Notes under the pieces: model-generated
Database searches by the model: none
What the model saw: the letters and a program-made list of their open reading frames with translations, nothing else
Told to the model about the DNA's origin: nothing
Shown here: positions 27,945 to 35,990 of the stretch, in pieces
Layout: every line of letters starts with the position of its first letter
Numbering within the stretch: the stretch's first letter is position 1
Program-made: the position numbers and the translations under genes
NCBI GenBank assembly: GCA_963711035.1
Contig: CAVQCN010000001.1
Coordinates: 868,001-932,000 of the forward strand
DNA from: WHTK01 sp963711035
Lineage (GTDB): Bacteria > Chloroflexota > Dehalococcoidia > DSTF01 > WHTK01
Direction: 5' to 3'
DNA length: 64,000 nt

Positions 27945-29179
27945 CAGATCACCCCTAGCCGCGACAGTAGCGTCATCTCGGCCGGCGTCATGCCCAGCAC
28001 CTTGCCGTAGATCTGGCTGTTGTGCTCGCCGAGCAAGGGCGCCGCGTGGTTGATGCGTGGAGGGGTCTCGGAGAGCTTGAAGTTGTTCACGGTGTACGGG
28101 AGACGACCGGCGACGGGATGCGCGGCGGCCGTGAAGAATTTGCGGGCATGCTCATGCGGGGAGGCGCATACCTCTGCAGGTGTCGCGTAATACGCAACGG
28201 GGCAGCCCGTACGCTGGGCTTTCGTGTAGATTTCGCTCTTCGTGCGGTCTGCGGCCCATTCGACGAGGTGCTGATGGATCTCTGCCGCCCGCAACGTGCG
28301 TGCCTCGCCGCCGAGCAGGTCCTCATCGTCCATCCACGCGGGATGGTCGAGCATGTCTTTCAGGGTCACCCACTGCCCATCCGTCATCACGTAGATCTGG
28401 ACATACCCGTCTCTGCAGGGCACGCAGCCACCGAAGGCAGTGTGATAGGTCTCCCTTGACTCGAAGACGCCGTCGTTAGCGAACCATGTGTTCTGCTGCC
28501 GGCTGACGGAGAGGTGGGCCTCATGCTGGGAGCAGTCGATCATCTGACCACCGACCTCTGGCAGGGCGTACCAGGCGCCGACGATGGCGATAGCCGCGAC
28601 GAGGCCCGTGTATTCCTGGGACGTGTGTCCTGCCAAGTCGAGTGGCTGACCCTCGGGCTTGAGCTGGTTGGACAGGCCGGCCGGCATGAGATAGCCGCTG
28701 CCACCTGCCTGGAACAAGTTCAGGCCCTCGGCGCGGTAGTCGCGATACGGACCTGTCAACCCGAAGGGCCGCATGACCGCCAGGATCAGGTTGGGATTGG
28801 TCCTGCGCAACTCTTCGAGCTCTTCGTCCGGAAAAGCCGGCTCCTCGCCCTGGAGGATGAGGATGTCAGTTCGTCCGGCGAGACCGTGCAACAGTTTTCG
28901 ACCCTCTGAGCGTTGGATATCGAGGGTGACGCCTCGCTTGTTCACGTTCAGATCGAGAAACAGGAGGCTCAGCTCTCGATCAGGGCGATCGTCGACAAAA
29001 GGCCCCCAGGCGCGCGTCCTGTCTCCTACTCGTGGCGGCTCCACCTTGATGACATCGGCGCCCAATGTCGCAAGAAGACGGCCACAGAACGCACCGGCGG
29101 GACCATGGGCGACTTCCAGCACCCGCATGCCTTCGAAGCACTGCGGAGGCGCTTCTTCTCTCGCCGCGGTAATAGTCAT
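27944..29179 (-). CDS. Class III CoA-transferase homologue lacking the catalytic Asp (pseudo-subunit)
   Basis: 411 residues with family features (FEGMRVLEVAHGPAGAFCGR, NVNKRGVTLDIQ, GGQMIDCSQHEAH). At the catalytic position the segment reads HTSQEYTG where the active partner has QSDLMSG, so Asp is replaced by Gln178 by gapless alignment. It is coupled to the active gene downstream (TGATG) and overlaps the upstream hydratase gene by four bases. The probable role is the structural or substrate-binding half of a heterodimer, as in two-gene class III transferases such as BbsEF or SmtAB. Independent activity is doubtful. Confidence 0.8.
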   Translation of the reverse strand: MTITAAREEAPPQCFEGMRVLEVAHGPAGAFCGRLLATLGADVIKVEPPRVGDRTRAWGPFVDDRPDRELSLLFLDLNVNKRGVTLDIQRSEGRKLLHGLAGRTDILILQGEEPAFPDEELEELRRTNPNLILAVMRPFGLTGPYRDYRAEGLNLFQAGGSGYLMPAGLSNQLKPEGQPLDLAGHTSQEYTGLVAAIAIVGAWYALPEVGGQMIDCSQHEAHLSVSRQQNTWFANDGVFESRETYHTAFGGCVPCRDGYVQIYVMTDGQWVTLKDMLDHPAWMDDEDLLGGEARTLRAAEIHQHLVEWAADRTKSEIYTKAQRTGCPVAYYATPAEVCASPHEHARKFFTAAAHPVAGRLPYTVNNFKLSETPPRINHAAPLLGEHNSQIYGKVLGMTPAEMTLLSRLGVI

Positions 29180-30336
29180 GCCGGAGGTTCCAGCCGCCGT
29201 GGCGACTCGAACAAGGGTGGTGGAATGGCCGGATTACGCGAGGGCAGCAGCACATCGGCGGAACCAGTAGCTGTGATCTCTCCACGCTGGTTCTCGCACC
29301 AGAGGCCGAGTGTTGCCGCCGCGCTGGAGCCCTTCAATTCCTTCGAGACAATACGGCCGCGACAGCGGGTCGTGTCAGAGACGTAGCAGGGCAGGGTTAA
29401 GCGCACGCTCAAGCGCTGCAGGAAACCGTGGTCGCCGGCCCAGTTGGATACGAGATTATCCATCCAGGCGACTCGCAGCGTGCCGGGGCTGTGTGGCAGC
29501 GGGAAGCCGTGGGCCTGAGCGATCTTATCGGTCCACATTGCGGCTTGCCAGCTATCCGGAAGGCCGGTTTCCGGATCCCAGTAGACGTCCTCGGGATGCC
29601 GGCGCATGTAGTCGACCCATTCAGACCAGGCCAGTGTGCCCGTTACACAGCCCACGTACGCGTTGAGATCCTCCAGCACAAGCGGCCCTTTGACGATCGG
29701 ATCGATGAGATCGCCCTCTTCGATTTCCTCCCAGTAGCGTGGTGTCGAGCCGCGGACTGCTTCTGCCTGGTATTCCTGCCATATCGTCTCGAGCTCCTCC
29801 TCGGTGTAGAGATGGCGTTCGGCAGCGTACTTGTGGCGCGTGACCGCTTCGCTGCGCCGCGTCTGCAACAGCACAGGACGCGCTTTCCCGACGAGTTGGC
29901 CATGTTGGTTGCGATAGGCGACCTCGGCCACCTCGCTTAGCATCCGTCCGGCAAGGGTGCCGTCTTTGACCTCGATGTCCGTGAGACGGGCGTCGGTGGT
30001 GATCGCATCTCCGCTCTGGATTGGCTGGAAGAACTCCCACTCCGCCGCACCGTAGATGCGCTGATATCCGGCGATCGGTGGCGCGACGTAGGTGTCGTCG
30101 AAACAGGCCAGCATCGTCGGGTGGCCAAGCATGCGCCCCCAATGACTGCGACGGGCGTATCCAGGGTCGAGCCGCAGCGGATCGCGTGAGCCGATCGCCC
30201 TGGAGAAACGGTAGATGGCGTCGTCCACCGCGCGCGTCATTCGCAGCGGCCTCTCGAGACGCTTGCCGATGAGCGACTGATGGGCTGCCAGAGCCTCATT
30301 GATCTCGATCTCAGTTGTCAGCGGTGCGATCGTCAT
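29176..30336 (-). CDS. Double-hotdog MaoC/FAS1-type hydratase homologue with lost catalytic motif
   Basis: 386-residue protein with two hotdog domains. In the N-terminal hotdog the hydratase-2 motif, which in active enzymes reads GDxNPLHxD, is GSRDPLRLD. The catalytic Asp is Ser50 and the His is Arg55. The rest aligns well with the neighbouring active hydratase (RYWEEIEEGD, NWAGDHGFLQR). The start is ATG 30336, sharing one base with the stop of the upstream hydratase gene and preceded by GAGGTG; the longer open frame upstream is ignored. It is likely a non-catalytic partner of the upstream product. Confidence 0.82.
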   Translation of the reverse strand: MTIAPLTTEIEINEALAAHQSLIGKRLERPLRMTRAVDDAIYRFSRAIGSRDPLRLDPGYARRSHWGRMLGHPTMLACFDDTYVAPPIAGYQRIYGAAEWEFFQPIQSGDAITTDARLTDIEVKDGTLAGRMLSEVAEVAYRNQHGQLVGKARPVLLQTRRSEAVTRHKYAAERHLYTEEELETIWQEYQAEAVRGSTPRYWEEIEEGDLIDPIVKGPLVLEDLNAYVGCVTGTLAWSEWVDYMRRHPEDVYWDPETGLPDSWQAAMWTDKIAQAHGFPLPHSPGTLRVAWMDNLVSNWAGDHGFLQRLSVRLTLPCYVSDTTRCRGRIVSKELKGSSAAATLGLWCENQRGEITATGSADVLLPSRNPAIPPPLFESPRRLEPPA

Positions 30337-31481
30337 CACAGCACCTCGGCACGGTATGGCAGCTTCGCATGGCCGTTGCGCGAAGGCAGCGCAACGATGG
30401 CCCAGCCGGGTGCGGTCACTTCGCCTCGCTGATCTTCCACGTGCAGCTGAAGCTGAACCAGGTATTCGTCGCCCTCCACCCACTTGGAGACCACGTGACC
30501 CTTTATCCAACTCGTGTCGCCAACCAGGTTGAAACGCCGGATCTCGCAGTTAATCCGCTTCAGCCAGCCGTGATCGCCTGCCCAGTTCTCCGCAGCCTGG
30601 CACATCCAGAAGACCCGGATAGAGCCGACATCGTAGATGCCGGGGATGCCCAGACGCTGCGCAAGACCCGGTTCCCAGTGACCGGCCAGCGGCGATCCGA
30701 CGACCCCTGTCGTCGGATCCCGTTCTCCGTAACCGGGTTGGGCACGCAGGCCGGACATCTGGTAGTAGTGTGAACCGCCGCCACCGCCGCCGCCGAACAA
30801 CGCAATCTCTATCGTGCGCAGCGGTCCTTTCACGAGATCCGGCATCTGATCGCCGACCTGGACGTCTTCCCAGTAACGTGGCGCGGCGCCGGGGCGTGAG
30901 TAGCGATCGTGTGCGTTCCAAATCTCCTGCAACTCGTCCGGCGTGTATTGCGGTCCACCCTTGAGGTGATCGTACTTCCCCCGGCCTCCTGCCTGCGTCC
31001 GGCTGGTGCGAACGACGTGGGCATTGACCCTCACGACTACTCGTCCGCGCTGATTGCGGTACAGGTCCTCCACCCGCACGATCGCCAGAGCCCCGGCAAA
31101 CCGTCCCTCTTTCATTTGCGGTTCCTGGGGACGGTACGTCGCCGTACAGAAATCGCCAGGGCGCAGCGGCTCGAAGAACTCCATGTCGCAGCCGGCATAG
31201 TAGGACTGCACCCCGCGCAGGCCGCCGACCGCGGTAGCGCTGTGATGGTGAAACAGATCGAAGAAGCCGGGTGGTGCGATAATCGAGCCCCAGGGTGACG
31301 CCTTGCCGTACTCCGGATCGAGGTGCAGCGGATTACTGTCGCCTAGGCGCTGACAGAACATGCGGATATCGTCTTCGCGCACCTCGTTGATGCCGGGCGA
31401 GAGGTTGTACAAGGCTCCGACGCGACGCCGCAGAGCGTCGATACCCTCCTGAGTTACGACACCTATCTCCTGCTGAGTCAT
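30336..31481 (-). CDS. Double-hotdog MaoC/FAS1-type enoyl-CoA hydratase, catalytic-type
   Basis: 381 residues with an intact hydratase-2 motif LGDSNPLHLDPEYG (Asp48, His53), followed by a second hotdog domain (YWEDVQVGDQMPDL, NWAGDHGWLKR). Relatives include FAS1-like dehydratase proteins and mesaconyl-C4-CoA hydratase of Chloroflexus, which hydrate unsaturated CoA thioesters. The start is ATG 31481 with AGGAGG five bases before it; the GTG two codons earlier falls inside the Shine-Dalgarno sequence. It is separated from the upstream CoA-transferase by 27 bp and coupled to the degenerate hydratase downstream. Confidence 0.87.
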   Translation of the reverse strand: MTQQEIGVVTQEGIDALRRRVGALYNLSPGINEVREDDIRMFCQRLGDSNPLHLDPEYGKASPWGSIIAPPGFFDLFHHHSATAVGGLRGVQSYYAGCDMEFFEPLRPGDFCTATYRPQEPQMKEGRFAGALAIVRVEDLYRNQRGRVVVRVNAHVVRTSRTQAGGRGKYDHLKGGPQYTPDELQEIWNAHDRYSRPGAAPRYWEDVQVGDQMPDLVKGPLRTIEIALFGGGGGGGSHYYQMSGLRAQPGYGERDPTTGVVGSPLAGHWEPGLAQRLGIPGIYDVGSIRVFWMCQAAENWAGDHGWLKRINCEIRRFNLVGDTSWIKGHVVSKWVEGDEYLVQLQLHVEDQRGEVTAPGWAIVALPSRNGHAKLPYRAEVL

Positions 31482-31508
31482 CGACACCTCCTGATGACGT
31501 GCGCGGCC

Positions 31509-32753
31509 TCAGGCGAGCACGCCACGCTCTTGAAGCTGCTGAATCTCTAGTTCTGTCATGCCGAGCATCTCGCCAAACACGATGTGGTTGTCTCGTCCCA
31601 TTGACGGCGCCGGACGACGGAATTGGCCGCGGCCCACCCGTGCGGTCTTCCACGGCAGCGCCTGTACCAGCTCATAGCCGACGGCATCGTGATGCGCTTC
31701 GACGAACACGCCGCGGTCGCGGAAATGCTCACTCTCGAACTGGTTACCAATGTCCATCACGGGCGCAGCCGGCACGCCGTTCGCCTGAAGCTCCTGCGCC
31801 AGTTCAGTCTTGTCGCGATCCTTGGTCGCCTCCGCAATCGCCCGATCCAGCTCGTCCCGGTGCTGTAACCGTCCGACGGCGTCCATATAGCGAGCGTCAG
31901 ATGCCTGCGGTCCCAGTCTTAGTACGCGACAGAGTGCCTGCCACTGGTCGTCCGTCTCGCAATGAATCGCTATCCAGTTCCAGCCGGGCCGCTCGCCGGC
32001 GGTGGGATAGTTGCCGTAGGGAGCCTGCCAGGCGTGTCGGTTACCCTCAGCCGTGGGGGTATTCCCGGCGGCTGATTCCGCAAACTGCAGCTCGAGGCCC
32101 GACGTCGACGCTTCCCACTGCGACAGGTCGATGTACTCGCCAACTCCTGTGCGCTTGGCACGGAAGAGGGCGGCGAGCACAGCGACGGCGCCGTGGAATC
32201 CGGCATTCGTATCGCCGTAGAAGTTGCGCATCACGCCTAGTGGCCGCTCGTTCTCGTATCCCAGCATGCTGCCGAGACCGCTCAACGCCACGGCGATCGG
32301 GTTGAGAGAGACCGCCGACTGCATGGGGCCCGTCTGGCCGGCCGCCGAGATACTGATCATGACTAATCTCGGGTTGATTTGCCTGAGCTCTTCATACCCG
32401 AGGCCGAGGCGGTCCATCGTGCCTGCGCTGAAGTTCTCCGCGACGACGTCGATTCCGGCCACGAGGCGCCTGGCAATGTCGAGACCTTCCGGCGTCGCGA
32501 CATTGAGCGTGACACCGAGTTTGTTGCGATGCATGGCGTGTTGGAAGGGCTGGATGTCCTCGGCTTGGCCCTGGTCGCCGGTAGCCGTGTCCCCGATCAC
32601 CGGCCGGCCGAAGCGGATGGCGTCCATACGCCGCCGCGTCTCGACTTTGATGACCTCGGCGCCGAGATCGCCAAGCATCGATGTCATGACCGGGCCAGCC
32701 ATGACCCAGCAGAAGTCGAGAACCTTGATGCCTTGCAGGGGCAGACGGCTCAT
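31509..32753 (-). CDS. Class III CoA-transferase (CaiB/BaiF), catalytic-type subunit
   Basis: 414 residues: LQGIKVLDFCWVMAGPV, MHRNKLGVTLNV, AENFSAGTMDRLGLGYEEL, and Asp181 in RNFYGDTNAG at the catalytic position. It shares more of its pattern (MDRLGLGYEELRQINP) with the product at 26727-27944 than with its own neighbour, indicating duplication of a two-gene unit. Its ATG overlaps the stop of the upstream, Asp-less homologue (ATGA). Confidence 0.88.
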   Translation of the reverse strand: MSRLPLQGIKVLDFCWVMAGPVMTSMLGDLGAEVIKVETRRRMDAIRFGRPVIGDTATGDQGQAEDIQPFQHAMHRNKLGVTLNVATPEGLDIARRLVAGIDVVAENFSAGTMDRLGLGYEELRQINPRLVMISISAAGQTGPMQSAVSLNPIAVALSGLGSMLGYENERPLGVMRNFYGDTNAGFHGAVAVLAALFRAKRTGVGEYIDLSQWEASTSGLELQFAESAAGNTPTAEGNRHAWQAPYGNYPTAGERPGWNWIAIHCETDDQWQALCRVLRLGPQASDARYMDAVGRLQHRDELDRAIAEATKDRDKTELAQELQANGVPAAPVMDIGNQFESEHFRDRGVFVEAHHDAVGYELVQALPWKTARVGRGQFRRPAPSMGRDNHIVFGEMLGMTELEIQQLQERGVLA

Positions 32754-33970
32754 ATGACTCCCGCCGCTCGCATTCGGATCAATTCCTCCCGGGTGTAGCT
32801 CAGCTCGCCTTCGAGGACTTCGAGGTTATGCTGACCCAGGCTTGGGCTCGGCGTTGCCGCGAACTCGTGGTCGTTTGTGAAGTTGTAGGGTAGGCCCGGC
32901 ACACTCAACTGCTTTCCACCCCAGTTAAGGTCGATGAAAAAGTCTCGGTACAGCAGATGTGGGTGTCCGACCAATTCATCGAGCGTGTACAGGGGTGCAA
33001 TAGGCAGATGCCGCTGACGCGCAAGAGCCCAGACCTCCTCGCGCGTGTAGTCCCTCAGCCAGGCGGCGATATGTGCGTCAGCCTCCTCAGGATAGTGCTC
33101 CGCCACGTAGCGCCTGTCTTCGTAGCGAGGGTCGCTGGCCCATTCAGGGTTGCCCATGAGCTCCACGAGGCGTGCCCACATCTCGGGGCGGGCGCAGTCG
33201 ATGATGACCTGCCCGTCCTTGCATGGCAGCGTTGAGTCCGGGTAGTGCGCGCCTGCCCGGTTACCCATGCGGACGCCGGTCACGCCGCGGTAGACGTAAG
33301 TCGTTATGTAGTTGCAGTGGATCGTCGCCCAAACGTCGCTGGCGCTGGCGTCAACGAAATCACCCTTGTCGTCCGACTCCCTTGCGATCAGAGAGGAGAG
33401 CACGCCCGCAACGGCCGCCAGAGCCGCTTGGCCGCCCCCTACGCCGGCAGGCAGTCCCAGCGGTTCCTGCCGGCGGTGTCCTATGCCGATTGACGCGCCG
33501 CCGGCCGCCGCAATTTCCAGGTCACCGCCTTGCCAATCGGACCAGGCGCCGTCATAGCCGAACGGCCCCACGAACGCGCTGATCAGCCGTGGGTAGCGAT
33601 CGACGAGATGGTCCGGCGACAAATCGAGTCTGGAGATGTCGCGTGCGTCGGGACCAAAGAGCAGCACGTCTCGCTCGGCGATGAGGCCGTGCAATATGTG
33701 TTGGCCGGTGGGAGTCTCCAGGTTGAGGCTTATGCCGCGCTTGTTGAAGTTCAGCGCGAAGAACGACGCACTGGTTTCTCTGTCCGGAATGCCGTCCGGG
33801 AAGGGACCGAGCGAGCGCAGAACGCTACCCTCTGGCGGCTCCACGAGCAACACTTCCGCGCCGAATTGCGCGAGAAGGCGCCCAGCATAGGCAACTGCCG
33901 GGTCACGGTCCGCGATCTCGACCACCCGAATGCCGTCGAGAAATGCTGGATAACGGTTGTCAGCCTCCAC
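32750..33970 (-). CDS. Class III CoA-transferase homologue lacking the catalytic Asp (pseudo-subunit)
   Basis: 406 residues, first gene of the seven-gene operon. Family features include LDGIRVVEIADRDPAV, NFNKRGISLNLETP and GDFVDASASDV. The catalytic region reads GLPAGVGGGQAAL with Gly166 where the partner has Asp. The frame is open for 34 codons upstream, but GTG 33970, eight bases after GAGGAG, is the best start. Shared features with the 27944-29179 product (FNKRG/VNKRG, PFG) support two paralogous pairs each made of one inactive and one active chain. Confidence 0.8.
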   Translation of the reverse strand: MEADNRYPAFLDGIRVVEIADRDPAVAYAGRLLAQFGAEVLLVEPPEGSVLRSLGPFPDGIPDRETSASFFALNFNKRGISLNLETPTGQHILHGLIAERDVLLFGPDARDISRLDLSPDHLVDRYPRLISAFVGPFGYDGAWSDWQGGDLEIAAAGGASIGIGHRRQEPLGLPAGVGGGQAALAAVAGVLSSLIARESDDKGDFVDASASDVWATIHCNYITTYVYRGVTGVRMGNRAGAHYPDSTLPCKDGQVIIDCARPEMWARLVELMGNPEWASDPRYEDRRYVAEHYPEEADAHIAAWLRDYTREEVWALARQRHLPIAPLYTLDELVGHPHLLYRDFFIDLNWGGKQLSVPGLPYNFTNDHEFAATPSPSLGQHNLEVLEGELSYTREELIRMRAAGVI

Positions 33971-34138
33971 CTGAATGACTCCTCGCCGGTGTAAGTCTTC
34001 AGCAGAGCCGGAAGTGCCATGTCGGCGGCAGAATAATACAACCGCTCTGCCTGAGGAAGAAAGGGATTCCACTTCGCAGAAGGATGTTTCGTTTGTTGAA
34101 ATGACTTAAGCAAAAGCCTATCCTGGCATCACTTTTTT

Positions 34139-34156
34139 CATAACAGACGTTGTGAC
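34139..34156 (+). promoter_or_regulatory. AAC-N4-GTT palindromic motif upstream of binding-protein gene
   Basis: CATAACAGACGTTGTGAC shares the core AACAGACGTT with 47004-47021, and the spaced AAC-N4-GTT with 47331-47349. All three lie upstream of ABC peptide-type transporter genes. Likely an operator; the regulator is unknown. Confidence 0.55.
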
Positions 34157-34174
34157 GTCGCAGAGGAGGGAGGA

Positions 34175-35938
34175 ATGAAAATGTCGGCCAACGGTTATTG
34201 GGACCACGTCACGAGCGCAAGGATGAACAGGCGGCGAATTCTCAAGTCTGGGGCTGCCTTGTCTGTCGGAGCAGCCACGCTGGCGCTGATCGGCTGCGGT
34301 AGCAGCGGGGGCTCGCCGACGGCGACAACCCAGGCCGGAACATCGCCGGCGGCAACATCGCCGGCCGCGACTGCTTCTCCCTCAGCCGGTAGCTACGGCC
34401 GCGGACCAAAGACAGGTTCTCCCCAGAAAGGTGGCACCTACACCACCATCTTCGCCACGGTCGGCAACTATGCGGTCGGCAAGTTCTACCACGAGGCCTA
34501 CAACAACTCCGGCCGAATAGCCTACGATCGTCCGATCACCGTCGACCTGAGCTCCGATCAGGGCTACGTCCTGCGCGCTATGCAGAAGATCGAGGTACCC
34601 GAGCCTACCAAGGTCGTCATGACGCTGGTGCCGGGTATGACCTATCACGACTTGGAGCCGGCCAATGGACGACCCGTCAAGGGTTCGGACATCGTGGCCT
34701 ACCAGAACTGGGTCGGGGGGATTCCGGACGCCGAGAATGCCATCTTCCAGCACGCGTTCCTCGATAGTGCCGAATCTCCTGACGACAACACGGTCGTCTA
34801 TAACCTGAAGAAGCCTTCAGCTTATATCTACTCAACGCGCTACCTGGCCAACCCTTCAGCACAACCAATCGTGCCGCAGGAGCTGATCGACGTAATCGAG
34901 ACCCATCCCGCAGTTGGCAGTGGCCCTTGGCAGCTCGCGAGTAACACTCTGGGGGCCGAGTACAACTACACCCGGTTCGACAAGTGGCGGGGCGCCAAGG
35001 ACGGCCTGCCGTACTTCGACAATCGTAAAACGCTCGGCATGACCGACGCTGTTGCCATAGAGACGGCCCTGCGTGGTGGGCAGATCGATGAGTGGGCGAA
35101 CGTTCCGGCGTCCACCGTAACTCGCCTGGATAGTGAGTTGGACAAGACGAAGTTCAATCACTTCAAGTTCCTGTCGCTCGGCATCTTCGGCTGCAACTTC
35201 ATGATGGATCCCAGCACTGACGGCACGCGCCCCTGGCAGCAGGACATCAGGGTCCGCCAGGCGATTTACCGCCTTACCAATCGGCAGCAGATCCTCGATC
35301 TCGTGTTCAACAGCAACGGCGTTCTCACGACGGGTCCTATCCACGCGAGTCTGCCGGCCTATCAGCTGGACAAGAGCGCCACGGACAAGTACTTCGTTGA
35401 AGACGTCAACGAAGCGAAGCAACTGCTGTCGGCTGCCAACTACGACACGAGCAAGGTCTGGGACGACATCAACTCCAACTCGAGCAACACCAACTCCCAG
35501 GCTGGCGAGGTTTGGCAGAACCAGCTCGCGCGTGGTGACTTCAAATTCAAAGTAGACGCGAAGCCCCTCGGCGAGATCCTGCCGAACTACCTGGGTCCCG
35601 GCAAGTTTGACTTCTGGTTGGGCGCTCAGCCTGGCGGCGACGTGCCGGATCGCGCTCTACGCAACCAGCACAGCGACACGGGCGACATCTTCAATCATGT
35701 CGGTCTCTACGACCCCAAGATCGACGCCCTGATCGAGCAGTCAGAGCAGGCGACGGACCGGCAGGAGAACATCAAGCTGGTCAAGGAAGTCGAGCAGATG
35801 GCGCTCGATGCCTACAGCCTGAGCTACGTCATGTTCACTCTCAACCAGCACAACTATGTGAACTCCAAAGTGCAGAACTACTTCATCGACCCTGTTGCCG
35901 GCATGGGCTATCAAACCCAGTCTTGGTTGTCGGCGTGA
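34175..35938 (+). CDS. ABC transporter substrate-binding lipoprotein, family 5, Tat signal
   Basis: 587 residues. The N-terminus has a twin-arginine motif (NRRRILKSG), a hydrophobic stretch and lipobox Cys41 (LALIGCGS), so the protein should be exported folded and lipid-anchored. The mature part is a SBP_bac_5 (oligopeptide/dipeptide/nickel-type) receptor. It is a close paralogue of the product at 45233-46969, with long identical stretches such as LDKSATDKYFVEDVNEAKQL. No permease or ATPase is adjacent; it probably shares the permeases at 47.6-49.6 kb. It is divergent from the CoA operon. Confidence 0.9.
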   Translation: MKMSANGYWDHVTSARMNRRRILKSGAALSVGAATLALIGCGSSGGSPTATTQAGTSPAATSPAATASPSAGSYGRGPKTGSPQKGGTYTTIFATVGNYAVGKFYHEAYNNSGRIAYDRPITVDLSSDQGYVLRAMQKIEVPEPTKVVMTLVPGMTYHDLEPANGRPVKGSDIVAYQNWVGGIPDAENAIFQHAFLDSAESPDDNTVVYNLKKPSAYIYSTRYLANPSAQPIVPQELIDVIETHPAVGSGPWQLASNTLGAEYNYTRFDKWRGAKDGLPYFDNRKTLGMTDAVAIETALRGGQIDEWANVPASTVTRLDSELDKTKFNHFKFLSLGIFGCNFMMDPSTDGTRPWQQDIRVRQAIYRLTNRQQILDLVFNSNGVLTTGPIHASLPAYQLDKSATDKYFVEDVNEAKQLLSAANYDTSKVWDDINSNSSNTNSQAGEVWQNQLARGDFKFKVDAKPLGEILPNYLGPGKFDFWLGAQPGGDVPDRALRNQHSDTGDIFNHVGLYDPKIDALIEQSEQATDRQENIKLVKEVEQMALDAYSLSYVMFTLNQHNYVNSKVQNYFIDPVAGMGYQTQSWLSA

Positions 35939-35990
35939 TCTTCGCGGGCTCTGGTGAGAGAATTCTCTGCACTGACAGCGGAGGTTACAT

